A DNA stretch of 64,000 nt. Origin: Streptomyces sp. TP-A0874 (GTDB lineage Bacteria; Actinomycetota; Actinomycetes; Streptomycetales; Streptomycetaceae). The translations under genes were made by a program, and so were the position numbers. The stretch spans positions 558,001-622,000 of the forward strand of contig NZ_BBZK01000005.1 in NCBI RefSeq assembly GCF_001748085.1, read 5' to 3'. The notes under the pieces were generated by a model. That model was not told the origin of the DNA and made no database searches. It worked only from the letters and a program-made list of their open reading frames with translations. Below are positions 17,046 to 26,078 of the stretch, piece by piece. The stretch's first letter is position 1; every line of letters begins with the position of its first letter.

Positions 17046-19003
17046 CCGACACGGCGAGGACCGGCCTAGCGGCGGACCACCCCGAGGCGGACCACCCCGC
17101 AGACAACACCGGACAGCGGCGCCCCGCCCCGGGGAAGACCCTGCTGCGCAGGGCGGCCGTACCGCTGGGGTACCTGCTGGCCGCGCTCCTTCTCTACGCA
17201 CACCTCTGGGCCGACCTGGACCGCCGCTACCTCGTCGACAGCATGCGCGACCAGAACCAGTGGGAGTGGTTCTTCGGCGTCACCGCGCACCACGTCCTCA
17301 CCGGCCAGGACCCGCTCTTCAGCACCCTGCAGAACTTCCCCGACGGTGTGAACCTCATGGGTAACACCGTCATGCTCGGGCTCTCGGTGCCGCTGGCACC
17401 GCTGACCCTCTGGCTCGGGCCCACGGTGACCTGGGCGGTGGTGCTGACCGGAGGGCTCGCCGCCACCGCCACCGCCTGGTACTGGCTGATCCGCTCCCGG
17501 GTGACCGCGAACCGGGCGGCGGCCGTCCTCGGCGGGGCGGTCAGCGCCTTCGCGCCGCCGATGATCTCGCACGCCAACGCGCACCCCAATCTGGCGGTGC
17601 TGTTCGTCATCCCGCTGCTCATCGACCGGGCGCTCCGGCTGTGCGAGGGGCGGCGGGTGGGCCGGAACGGCGTGCTCCTCGGGCTCCTCACCGCATGGCA
17701 GATCTTCCTCGGCGAGGAGGCCCTGCTGCTGGCGGTCAGCGGCATGCTGGTCTTCGCACTCTGCTACGCCGCCCTCCGGCCGAGCGTCGCGCGGGCCGCC
17801 GCCGGGCCGCTGCTGCGCGGCCTGGCGATCGCCACCGCAGTCTGCCTGCCGCTCGTCGCCTACCCGCTGTACTGGCAGTTCTTCGGCGACCAGAGCTACC
17901 GGAGCATCCTGCACGGTCCCACCGGCAACCCGCTGCTGGCCTTCGTCGAGTTCTCCGGACGGGCACTCGCCGGCGACCGGGCCACCGCCGACGCCCTCTC
18001 CCTCAACCCGACCGAACAGAACGCCTTCTACGGCTGGCCGCTGGTCGCGCTGCTGCTCGGCGTCGTGGTGGCGCTCTGGGAGCGAGCCGTCGTCAAGGCG
18101 CTGGCCTGCACGGCGGTCGCCGCCGCGGCACTCTCGCTGGGCTCGGAGATCTCGCTGACGGGCAAGGAGGGCGAGAGCCCGCTGGCCCCCGGCCCCTGGC
18201 AACTGCTCGACACGCTGCCGCTGCTGGAGTCGGTGATCGAGTCCCGGTACGCCATGATCTGCGCTCCGGTCAGCGGGATGCTCCTGGCGCTCGCCTGGTC
18301 CGGGGTGGCCCGGGCAGCGAGGTCGGTCCAGGAGGGGAACGCGGTACCGCCGCCCTCGCCCGTGGCCGGCCCCGCGGCGACCGACTCCGACGGCTCCGAA
18401 GAGGGCGGCGGTGCGTTTGGCGGAGCCGGCCCGGAGGAGGGTGGGGGCCGTCCGCCGGTGTCGGCCCGCGACCGGCGGAACCGCGCACTGGTCGTCCGGG
18501 TCGCCGGCTGCCTGGTGCTCGGCGCCGCCCTGCTGCCCGTCGTCCCGCGTCCGCTGGAGGCCGTGGACCGGCCGGAGGTTCCGGCGTTCATCGCCGACGG
18601 GAGCTGGCGCCCGTACCTGCTCCCGGGGCAGTCCCTGGTCCCGGTGCCGCTGCCCTCGCCGGCGGAGGCCACCGCCCTGCACTGGCAGATCACCGCCGAC
18701 TACGGCTTCCCGCTGCCGGGCGGCTACTTCAACGGACCGGCCGGTCCGGACCGCACCGGTATCTACGGTGCGGAGCCGCGCGCCACCAACGACCTGCTCA
18801 CCGCCGTGCGGAACACCGGGGAGATCCCGGAGATCGGGGCCGCGGAGCGGCGAGCGGCCCGCGCGGACCTCGACTTCTGGCGGGCCGGGGTGCTGGTGCT
18901 GGCCGACCAGCCCAATGTGGAGGCCCTGCGGGTCACACTCGACCGGCTCACCGGTCGGGCCGGTGAGCGGGTCGGAGGCGTCTGGGTCTGGGACGTGGGC
19001 TGA
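17042..19003 (+). CDS. Polytopic membrane protein, GT-C glycosyltransferase-like
   Basis: A 653-residue protein with about ten or more hydrophobic segments. A short cytoplasmic start precedes the first (VPLGYLLAALLLYAHLWADL). The first extracytoplasmic loop contains acidic residues (DRRYLVDSMRDQNQWEWFF), as in GT-C enzymes that use polyprenyl-phosphate sugars. A Gly/Glu-rich loop lies near residue 450 and a soluble C-terminal part ends the protein. The start is TTG at 17042, within a TTGA overlap with the glycosyltransferase stop. Exact activity unknown; it likely uses the lipid-linked sugar made by the preceding enzyme. Confidence 0.7.
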   Translation: MTDTARTGLAADHPEADHPADNTGQRRPAPGKTLLRRAAVPLGYLLAALLLYAHLWADLDRRYLVDSMRDQNQWEWFFGVTAHHVLTGQDPLFSTLQNFPDGVNLMGNTVMLGLSVPLAPLTLWLGPTVTWAVVLTGGLAATATAWYWLIRSRVTANRAAAVLGGAVSAFAPPMISHANAHPNLAVLFVIPLLIDRALRLCEGRRVGRNGVLLGLLTAWQIFLGEEALLLAVSGMLVFALCYAALRPSVARAAAGPLLRGLAIATAVCLPLVAYPLYWQFFGDQSYRSILHGPTGNPLLAFVEFSGRALAGDRATADALSLNPTEQNAFYGWPLVALLLGVVVALWERAVVKALACTAVAAAALSLGSEISLTGKEGESPLAPGPWQLLDTLPLLESVIESRYAMICAPVSGMLLALAWSGVARAARSVQEGNAVPPPSPVAGPAATDSDGSEEGGGAFGGAGPEEGGGRPPVSARDRRNRALVVRVAGCLVLGAALLPVVPRPLEAVDRPEVPAFIADGSWRPYLLPGQSLVPVPLPSPAEATALHWQITADYGFPLPGGYFNGPAGPDRTGIYGAEPRATNDLLTAVRNTGEIPEIGAAERRAARADLDFWRAGVLVLADQPNVEALRVTLDRLTGRAGERVGGVWVWDVG

Positions 19004-19150
19004 ACGCCGTCCGCCCGCGTGTCGGAGGGCGGGCGGGGCGACGCTCCAGGACATCCGGGTGCCGATGCCGACCGGGGGTGATGCCGGTACGGTCCTTCGG
19101 CAACTACGCTGTTGCGACCCGTGCCGTCCATGACCTGAGAGCGAGCGCCC

Positions 19151-19801
19151 GTGGCGTGTGACCTGTGGCTGGTCCCCCTTGTCGACGTGCTGTGCCACAG
19201 CCCGGACAACCCCTTCGCAGAAGAGATCGCCCTCTACGACCGCGCCCTGCACGAGGCGGGGCTGCCCCCCGTGCCGGTCTTCGGCTACATGCCCGGGCTG
19301 ACGGGTGACGTCGCCCCCGTCGCCGGCTTCGACTACGACGCCCTGCACTTCCTCCGCCGGGCCTACCTGCTCCAGGTCTGCGGACTCCCGGTGACTCCGG
19401 TGGACGAACTGGGCGGGGACTACGAGCAGTTGCTGGAGATGTTCGAGAGCACCGCCCAACAGTCCCACCTGGTCTGGCACTACGACCACGCCGGCGCGTA
19501 CGTCCCGCTGGACTTCGGGGCACCGCTGGCCAACGAGGAACTGCTCGCCGGCGGCGGCCCGCTCGGTTCGGGACACGGTCTGCTGCGGGAACTGGAGGCA
19601 GTCGCTCCGGCGATCGGCATCGACCCGGGCAACCCGCCGGCCGCCCCCGCCGCTCCGGAACGGCCGACCACCCTGGAGGAGCCCGCGGCGGTCGGCCTGT
19701 ACGACGACAGCCCATACGGGCGGGAACGCCACGTCTGGCTCGGCCTGCACGCCGCCGTGACCCGGAGCCTCGGCCAGGGTGCCATGATCGTCTTCAGCTG
19801 A
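19151..19801 (+). CDS. Conserved hypothetical protein, acidic
   Basis: A 216-residue soluble protein that I do not recognise by family. It starts with GTG (MACDLWLVPLVDVL). It is acidic, rich in Asp, Glu and Tyr, with a Pro/Ala-rich stretch at about residues 160-175, and no signal peptide or membrane segment. Codon use matches the neighbours, with strong GC3 bias, so it is a real gene. A convergent terminator lies after it. Confidence 0.8.
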   Translation: MACDLWLVPLVDVLCHSPDNPFAEEIALYDRALHEAGLPPVPVFGYMPGLTGDVAPVAGFDYDALHFLRRAYLLQVCGLPVTPVDELGGDYEQLLEMFESTAQQSHLVWHYDHAGAYVPLDFGAPLANEELLAGGGPLGSGHGLLRELEAVAPAIGIDPGNPPAAPAAPERPTTLEEPAAVGLYDDSPYGRERHVWLGLHAAVTRSLGQGAMIVFS

Positions 19802-19857
19802 CGCCCGGCCGGGAAAGGCCGGGATCGGTGGCCGCACCGGGGAGCGGCCGGGCCGAC

Positions 19858-19878
19858 CGCCCCGGCGCCGCCGGGGCG
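19858..19878. terminator. Terminator between convergent genes
   Basis: CGCCCCGGC and GCCGGGGCG form a perfect 9-bp stem with a 3-nt loop, between the ends of the genes at 19801 and 19883. Confidence 0.65.
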
Positions 19879-19882
19879 GCGC

Positions 19883-20611
19883 TCAGCGAGGCGGCTCGGG
19901 CGGGCGCTGGCGCGGCATGTTCGGCCGGGCACCGGGCGGCAGCGGCAGCCGGGTGACGGGCTGGGTGCCCTGCGTCCGGGGTCCCCAGGGCACGAGGGCC
20001 TGTATCCGCAACGGCGCCGAGCCCGATCGGAACTCGACCATCCAGTCGGCGGTCTCGGCGCGCACCAGGTCGGTGACGTCCTCGGAGAAGCGCCGCAGCA
20101 CGGAGAGGCAGCGCTCGGCCGCCTCGCTCGCGGTGCCCTCGGTCGGGCCCAGCACCTCCCGCACGCTCTCCGAGGCCCAGTCGAACTGCAACGCCTCCAG
20201 CCGCCGCTGCACCGCCTGCGCGGTGGCGATCTCCCGCATCCAGCCCGAGGTCAGCCCGAAGAAGCGGTCCGAGCCCGCGCAGACGGCGGCTCCGAGCAGG
20301 GCCAGATAGCCCCAGGCGGCCCCGCCGCCGAGCACCCCGGCGAGATCGAGCATCGGCAGCAGGACGCCGGTGGCGGCCGAGACGGCCGCGCCCACCCGGA
20401 GGATCCGCGCCGTCCGGCGCTTCCACCGCCGGTCGGCGAGATACCAGTCGACGGTGTAGAGCGCGCGCTCCTCGACCCAGCGGTACAGCTCGTCGAGCCG
20501 CTCGGCCGGCTCGGCCCAGTCCCCCAGCGGGATGGGCTGGCCGAGGAGATCGCCGTGCTTTCTGCCGGCATCCTCACGGGGTCCTTCGGGTTGCGTCTCC
20601 GATTGGCTCAC
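19883..20611 (-). CDS. SLATT-like two-transmembrane protein
   Basis: A 242-residue protein. An N-terminal helical part (WVEERALYTVDWYLADRRWKRR) leads directly into two hydrophobic helices (about residues 70-115: VGAAVSAATGVLLPML and WGYLALLGAAVCAGSDRFFG). A long amphipathic C-terminal region and a Pro/Arg-rich tail follow. This layout fits the SLATT family, known as two-helix partners or effectors in nucleotide-signal systems, though stand-alone members also exist. Start GTG at 20611 with GAGGGAG upstream. No cyclase or SLOG gene is beside it, so a defence role is not supported. Confidence 0.6.
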   Translation of the reverse strand: MSQSETQPEGPREDAGRKHGDLLGQPIPLGDWAEPAERLDELYRWVEERALYTVDWYLADRRWKRRTARILRVGAAVSAATGVLLPMLDLAGVLGGGAAWGYLALLGAAVCAGSDRFFGLTSGWMREIATAQAVQRRLEALQFDWASESVREVLGPTEGTASEAAERCLSVLRRFSEDVTDLVRAETADWMVEFRSGSAPLRIQALVPWGPRTQGTQPVTRLPLPPGARPNMPRQRPPEPPR

Positions 20612-20911
20612 CCGTGTACTCCCTCTGCCTCTGGATCGGCGGTGCGGTCATGCTGACGCGGCACTGGCGCCGCATCAGGCCGTGACGACTGTTGTACGCC
20701 TTCTTCCTACCGCCGAACGGTTGGGCTCAGGAACGGAATCGTGGCACTTACCTCAGGAAACGCCGTGCCATCAGGTATAAGCGCTCACCGCGCCGGACTC
20801 AATTCGCCCGAAAGAGTGGCCAGGGTCAAACCCGGACCCCGTCACGCCGGCGGCTGAGGCGGGGAGGGGCGGCGGCTCGGGGACCCGACCCGGCCGACTA
20901 CGCTGCTCCGC
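20612..20911. other. Intergenic region upstream of purD
   Basis: 300 bp between divergent starts. The right end contains the purD -10 TACGCT; the left end has the ribosome-binding site of the SLATT-like gene. No gene, riboswitch-like fold or repeat was recognised. Confidence 0.5.
20899..20904 (+). promoter_or_regulatory. -10 element for leaderless purD mRNA
   Basis: TACGCT ends 7 nt before GTG 20912, and no Shine-Dalgarno sequence lies in between, so purD is probably translated from a leaderless transcript. No convincing -35 was seen. Confidence 0.6.
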
Positions 20912-22165
20912 GTGAAGGTCCTCGTCATCGGCGGCGGCGCCCGCGAACACGCCCTGTGCCGCTCCCTCGCCCACGATCCCGACGTCACCGCGGTGCACTG
21001 CGCCCCCGGCAACGCCGGCATCGCCGAGATCGCCGAGCTGCACCCGGTCGACGTCCTCGACGGCGCGGCGGTCGCCGCGCTCGCCGCCGAACTGGACGTC
21101 CAACTCGTGGTGGTCGGCCCGGAGGCGCCGTTGGTGGCGGGCGTGGCGGAGGCGGTGCGCCAGCGCGGGATCGCCGCGTTCGGCCCCTCCGCGCTCGCGG
21201 CCCAGCTGGAGGGGTCCAAGGCGTTCGCCAAGGACGTGATGGAGGCCGCGGGCGTTCCCACGGCGCGCAGCCGCGTCTGCTCCACCGCCGAGGAGGTCGA
21301 CGCCGCGCTGGACACCTTCGGCGCCCCGTACGTGGTGAAGGACGACGGCCTCGCCGCCGGCAAGGGCGTGGTGGTGACCGGCGATCGAGCGGAGGCCCGG
21401 AACCACGCGCTGGCCTGCGACCGGGTGGTCATCGAGGAGTTCCTGGACGGTCCGGAGGTCTCGCTCTTCGCGGTGACCGACGGCGAGACCGTGGTGCCGC
21501 TCCAGCCGGCCCAGGACTTCAAGCGGGCGCTCGACGGCGACCGCGGACCGAACACCGGAGGCATGGGCGCCTACTCCCCGTTGCCCTGGGCCGAGCCGGG
21601 GCTGGTGGACGAGGTGCGCCACAAGGTGCTGCAGCCCACCGTCGACGAGCTGCGCCGACGCGGTATGCCGTTCTCCGGCCTGCTCTACGCCGGGCTGGCG
21701 ATCACCTCCCGGGGCGTGCGGGTCATCGAGTTCAACGCCCGCTTCGGAGACCCGGAGACCCAGGTGGTGCTGGCCCGCCTCCGGACCCCGCTGGCCCGGC
21801 TGCTCCATGCCGCCGCGACCGGGGAACTGGCCCAGCTGCCGCCGCTCAGCTGGAGCGAGCAGGCCGCGGTGACCGTGGTGATCGCCTCGCACAACTACCC
21901 GGGCACACCGCGGACCGGGGACCCGATCAACGGTCTGGAGGAAGCCGGCGACACGGCCGAGGAGGCGTACGTGCTCCACGCGGGGACCAAGCGGGACGCC
22001 GACGGCCGTACGGTGAGCGCCGGCGGCCGGGTGCTCTCGGTCACCGCGACCGGTGCCGATCTGGCGGCGGCACGGGCCGGTGCGTACCGCGCCGTCTCCC
22101 GTATCCGCCTCGACGGCTCCCACCACCGCTCGGACATCGCGGCCCGAGCCGCGGCGGACTCCTGA
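20912..22165 (+). CDS. purD: Phosphoribosylamine-glycine ligase (PurD)
   Basis: Joins glycine to phosphoribosylamine with ATP, step 2 of IMP synthesis. The 417-residue ATP-grasp enzyme shows the N-terminal [10 protein letters not shown], the GPEAPLVAG motif, the ATP-grasp loop [15 protein letters not shown], the [25 protein letters not shown] signature and the metal site [12 protein letters not shown]. Start GTG at 20912 by homology and promoter spacing. Confidence 0.98.
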   Translation: MKVLVIGGGAREHALCRSLAHDPDVTAVHCAPGNAGIAEIAELHPVDVLDGAAVAALAAELDVQLVVVGPEAPLVAGVAEAVRQRGIAAFGPSALAAQLEGSKAFAKDVMEAAGVPTARSRVCSTAEEVDAALDTFGAPYVVKDDGLAAGKGVVVTGDRAEARNHALACDRVVIEEFLDGPEVSLFAVTDGETVVPLQPAQDFKRALDGDRGPNTGGMGAYSPLPWAEPGLVDEVRHKVLQPTVDELRRRGMPFSGLLYAGLAITSRGVRVIEFNARFGDPETQVVLARLRTPLARLLHAAATGELAQLPPLSWSEQAAVTVVIASHNYPGTPRTGDPINGLEEAGDTAEEAYVLHAGTKRDADGRTVSAGGRVLSVTATGADLAAARAGAYRAVSRIRLDGSHHRSDIAARAAADS

Positions 22166-22651
22166 ACCGGTCCGTGCCCCCGCGTACCGCCGCCGCACTG
22201 ATCGGGAGGCGGTCCTGCCGGGGTCGCTTCGCGGCAGGCGGGGCAAGTACACAGACCCAGCCCTGACAGTCCCGGCCCCCACCGGCACTCCCTCGACACG
22301 CCTTCCTCAGCAGTGCTCCCTCAGCAGTGCTCCTTCGCACCGCAGCCGCCTCGCCCGGGACAACCCTTAGCTGACCGGCTCCAATCGACTCCCTGGCGCG
22401 CTCCGCGGCAGGGGCGGCAGAGCGGCCCGGTCCTGCCCAAGGCCATTCCATCGAGTGACGACCTTCTCGTCCTGCTGACGCGCGTCGACCCCGCGGTTAG
22501 GGTTCCCCGCACATGGCCCGCACCCGCCGGGGACCGTGTCCGGCAACCGGCCCACCGGCATTGCGGTGTCGGCGCCCGGTGCCACAGTGGGGGGAGCACA
22601 AAGCCGTCAAATGTGTCAGTGCAGCGGGTCAGCAGGGGGTGAACTTCGATC
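22166..22651. other. Non-coding gap after purD, with a tandem repeat
   Basis: 486 bp with no credible gene: reading frames here show no sustained GC3 bias. It holds a perfect 14-bp tandem duplication at 22306-22333 (unit CTCAGCAGTGCTCC) and the AGGGGGTGAAC ribosome-binding site of the next gene at its right end. Confidence 0.5.
22306..22333. repeat. 14-bp perfect tandem repeat
   Basis: Two adjacent copies of CTCAGCAGTGCTCC, about 320 nt upstream of the M48-like gene. This looks like a simple slippage duplication. Confidence 0.8.
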
Positions 22652-24346
22652 GTGTCCAAGAAGGCCGGTGTGGAGCCAGGCCTGCTTTTCGCGCGCTCCA
22701 AGGCCCTGGCGGTGCTGCGGGTCCGCGGTTCCGCGTCGGCCCTCGCCCTACTGCCCGCCGCGCTCGCGGTGGTGCTCTTCACCGCCGAGGCCACCGGCCG
22801 GTTGGGCGGCCCGGGCTGGGACACGGCGCTCTGGGGCCTTTCCGGGGCGGCTGTACTCGTGCTGCTGTTCGCGGCCGCGGTGTCGGCGGTGGTGGTCCGG
22901 GCCCGGCCCGCGCTGACCCCCATCGTGCCGATCGCCGAGAGCACCGCCCCCGAGCTCTACCGGCTGGTCGGCGAACTCGCCGACCGACTGGAGGTCCCGG
23001 CGCCCTCCTCCATCGCGCTCACCCCGGACTGCGACAGCTGGCTGGAGGAGCGTGCCCATGCCGCTCCGGAGGCCGCCGACCGGCGGTCCGAGGCCCGCCG
23101 GCGGCCACCGGTCCTGGTCATCGGCTCGCCCTTCCTCTGGTGGCTTCGGGTGGCCGAACTCCGGGCGGTGCTAGCCCCGGTGGTGGCGGGGACCGGCCCC
23201 TCGGCTCATCCGGACATAGCGGCTGCCCGCCGTTTCGTGCGCGGGCTGGACGCCGCGGTCGCCGTCTCGGACCGGAGGGCGGCTCTGGCCCCCGTTGGTT
23301 GGGCGGTGCGGGCGATGCTCCGCGGCTGCCGGGAGCATGCCGAACAGATGGAGCGGGGCGTGGCCGTGGCCGCCTCCACCCGGGCCCGCACGGTCGACTA
23401 CGGCCTGCGGATCGCCGCCCAGGAACAGGTCGGGCTCGCCTACGCCGGCTGGGACCGGCTACTGACCAGGGTGGCGTTGCCGGCCTGGCGGATGGGTCGC
23501 TGGCCCGCGCGGCTGGACGCCGGGGTGGTCTCCGCGCTCACCGAACTCTCCCGGCGGGACCGGCTGGCCGACGGTTTCACCTCCCGGCTGAGCGAGCCCC
23601 CCGCCTGCGATCTGCTGGAGGAGCCGGATTCGGTGGACGAGGCGGCCTCGCTGCTCGCGGCGCGGTTGTTCCACGGCGGTGCGGCCGAACCTGGCCCCGA
23701 CTGGGCCCCGCTGCGCTGGGCCGACTACCCGGCGGAGGTCGTCGACCGGAAGTGGCGGGTGGAGGCGGCGAGGCTGCACCGGCTGCTGGAGGAGCCCCCG
23801 CCGCCCGAGGTGCACGCCGCGCCCGCGGTCACCGGTGGCGGCCGAGCCGCATGGCACTCGAACGCCGGCCAACTCGGGGCGCTCTCCGCCACGCTCCGCA
23901 GACCGCCGGTGGGGCCCACACTGGCCGGGGTCGTCGACCGGTTCGCGGCGGCCGGCGGCAGCGGGCAGACCGAGCGGCTGGCGGCCCGGCTGGAGGCGGA
24001 GACGAGCCGCGCGGAGCGGCCGGACGGCGGTGCCGAAGCCGCCCCGTCCGTCGCCCCGTGGGACGAGGGAGCGCTGCCGCTCTTCCCGCTGCGGGCGCCG
24101 CGGACCGGGAGGGAGTTGCTCGCCGACCACATCGCCGCGATGGTCTGCTGCGCGGCGGTGGACGGCGGAGCCGCCGTGCCGGGTATGGACTGGCTCGATG
24201 GTCCGGTGCTGCTGATCGCCGGGGTGCGCGCAGCGGACCTCCACCCGCCGGTGCGCGCACTGCTGGAGGACGGTGACCCGGCACCGCTGCGGAGGTGGCT
24301 CGATGCCGCCGGAGTGCGTCCGGAGAAGCCGGTCCGGCTGGTCTGA
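22652..24346 (+). CDS. Membrane protein related to M48 peptidases, zinc motif lost
   Basis: A 564-residue protein. Two hydrophobic helices (about residues 28-45 and 60-85) precede a region that follows the M48/HtpX layout: ELYRLVGELADRLEVPAPSSIALTPD, then VLVIGSPFLWWLRVAELRAVLAP. In active enzymes the VLAHE-xx-H zinc motif sits at that last position; here it reads VLAPVVAG, so the histidines and glutamate are gone. The long C-terminal half is not recognised. Start GTG with AGGGGGTGAAC upstream. It is probably a non-catalytic scaffold or sensor, which is inference. Confidence 0.65.
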   Translation: MSKKAGVEPGLLFARSKALAVLRVRGSASALALLPAALAVVLFTAEATGRLGGPGWDTALWGLSGAAVLVLLFAAAVSAVVVRARPALTPIVPIAESTAPELYRLVGELADRLEVPAPSSIALTPDCDSWLEERAHAAPEAADRRSEARRRPPVLVIGSPFLWWLRVAELRAVLAPVVAGTGPSAHPDIAAARRFVRGLDAAVAVSDRRAALAPVGWAVRAMLRGCREHAEQMERGVAVAASTRARTVDYGLRIAAQEQVGLAYAGWDRLLTRVALPAWRMGRWPARLDAGVVSALTELSRRDRLADGFTSRLSEPPACDLLEEPDSVDEAASLLAARLFHGGAAEPGPDWAPLRWADYPAEVVDRKWRVEAARLHRLLEEPPPPEVHAAPAVTGGGRAAWHSNAGQLGALSATLRRPPVGPTLAGVVDRFAAAGGSGQTERLAARLEAETSRAERPDGGAEAAPSVAPWDEGALPLFPLRAPRTGRELLADHIAAMVCCAAVDGGAAVPGMDWLDGPVLLIAGVRAADLHPPVRALLEDGDPAPLRRWLDAAGVRPEKPVRLV

Positions 24347-24505
24347 GCAGGAGCGGAAACCGCCGCGGCGAGGACGGCGAACGCCCCTCGGCCTCGATGG
24401 GTGATGAGGCGACCGCGTAATGTGATGTGCTGTCCCTGCCTCGTTCGGCGGCAGCGCCGTCGCGGGCGAGCACCGGGCCGGAGGCGTTTGGCGGAGGGTG
24501 GGCGG

Positions 24506-25981
24506 ATGAGCGCGGAACGGATTCGGCGTCCGGGGTCGGAAGCGCCGGGGTACGCCGTCACCGATCCGTTCGGCCCCGGGCCGGTGCCCCGGCACCTCGA
24601 AGGGGCGCTCGCCACAGCGGGGCTCGGCCTCCCCGGATCCCGCCCCCTGCCCGGCGGTGGGGCGGAGGAGCACGACGGCCGGTCGGGCGCCGCCGCCTCC
24701 CGGGTCGCGGACGATGTGCACGGCCAGATCAAGGGCTTTCCGTCGGTCGGCGCCGTTGCCCCTGGTGAGACCGTGGACTTCCGCATCACCGTCGCCCGTC
24801 CCCAGCGGTTCGGCGCCGAGGTCTACCGGATCGGCCACTACCGCGGTGAGGGCGCCGCCAAGGTCGGTGGCAGCCCGCGGTTAGCCGGAATCGTCCAGCC
24901 CGCCCCGCTCAGGGCCGAGCGCACCGTCTCCTGCCACCACTGGTGGCAGTCCTGGCGGCTCCGGGTGCCGGCGCAGTGGAGCAGCGGCGCCTACGTGGCG
25001 GTGCTGACCACCGCCGACGGCTACCGCAGCCACATCCCGTTCCTGGTCCGCGACGACCGTCCGGCCGACCTGCTGCTGGTGCTGCCCGACATCACCTGGC
25101 AGGCGCACAACCTCTATCCGGCGGACGGCAGGACCGGCGCGAGCCTGTACCACGCCTGGGACGGGGACGGCCGGCTGCTGGGCGAGGAGTCCGCCGCGAG
25201 CACCGTCTCCTTCGACCGGCCGTACGCCGGTGCGGGCCTGCCCCCGTACGTCGGCCACGCTTACGACTTCATCCGCTGGGCCGAGCGGTACGGCTACGAC
25301 CTCGCCTACGCCGAGTCCAGCGATCTGCACGCCGGTCGGGTCGACCCGACCCGGTACCGCGGCCTGGTCTTCCCCGGCCACGACGGGTGCTGGTCCGTTC
25401 CGATGCGCCGCGCCGTGGAGCGGGCCCGGGACGTCGGCACCTCCCTGGTCTTCCTCTCGGCCGGCACCATGTACTGGCAGGTGCAGCTCTCCGAGTCGCC
25501 GGCCGGGACCCCGGGGCGGCTGCTCAGCTGCCGCAGGCGCCGGGCCGGTGGCCGTGGGGCGCTCTGGCGCGAGCTCGGCGAACCGGAACAGCGGCTGCTC
25601 GGAATCCAGTACGCCGGCCGGGTCCCCGAGCCGCAGCCGCTGATCGTGCGGAACGCCGAGCACTGGCTCTGGGAGGCGACCGGGGCAGGGGAGGGCGACG
25701 CGGTGGCCGGGCTGGTGGCGGGCGAGGCCGACCGCTATCACCCCAGGACGCCGCTGCCGGAGCACACCGGCCGCATCCTGCTCGCCCACTCGCCGTACGA
25801 GGACGCCGGCGGCGCCCACCGGCACCAGGAGACCTCGCTCTACCGGGCCCCGAGCGGGGCGCTGGTCTTCGCCTCGGGCACCTTCGCCTGGTCTCCGGCG
25901 CTCGGCCGGCCCGGCCACACCGATCCCAGGATCCAGCGGGCGACGGCCAACCTCCTCGACCGCGTCTGCAAGCCCGCATGA
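24506..25981 (+). CDS. N,N-dimethylformamidase large-subunit-like protein
   Basis: A 491-residue protein matching the C-terminal part of the dimethylformamidase beta subunit. A beta-rich N-terminal domain (GETVDFRITV, FGAEVYRIGHYRGEGA, WSSGAYVAVL) precedes a glutaminase-amidotransferase-like fold (LLVLPDITWQAHNLY, FDRPYAGAGLPPYVGHAYDFIRWAERYGYDLAY cut here into short motifs, GLVFPGHDGCWS). Actual dimethylformamide hydrolysis is doubtful, because such proteins are common in actinomycetes without that activity. Start ATG 24506, with GGAGGG about 9 nt upstream; it has no signal peptide. Confidence 0.75.
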   Translation: MSAERIRRPGSEAPGYAVTDPFGPGPVPRHLEGALATAGLGLPGSRPLPGGGAEEHDGRSGAAASRVADDVHGQIKGFPSVGAVAPGETVDFRITVARPQRFGAEVYRIGHYRGEGAAKVGGSPRLAGIVQPAPLRAERTVSCHHWWQSWRLRVPAQWSSGAYVAVLTTADGYRSHIPFLVRDDRPADLLLVLPDITWQAHNLYPADGRTGASLYHAWDGDGRLLGEESAASTVSFDRPYAGAGLPPYVGHAYDFIRWAERYGYDLAYAESSDLHAGRVDPTRYRGLVFPGHDGCWSVPMRRAVERARDVGTSLVFLSAGTMYWQVQLSESPAGTPGRLLSCRRRRAGGRGALWRELGEPEQRLLGIQYAGRVPEPQPLIVRNAEHWLWEATGAGEGDAVAGLVAGEADRYHPRTPLPEHTGRILLAHSPYEDAGGAHRHQETSLYRAPSGALVFASGTFAWSPALGRPGHTDPRIQRATANLLDRVCKPA

Positions 25982-26078
25982 GCGGTGGCGGCCCCGAGCG
26001 GCAGGCCCCAGGCCGCCGGCGACCTGCGCATACGGAAGAATCAGCACCGAATTCCCGCAACTACCGAGCGGAGGCAGC

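Noticed and set aside
19883..20611. CBASS-like defence operon
   Set aside because: The SLATT-like gene has no nucleotide cyclase, SLOG or SMODS partner; neighbours are housekeeping genes.
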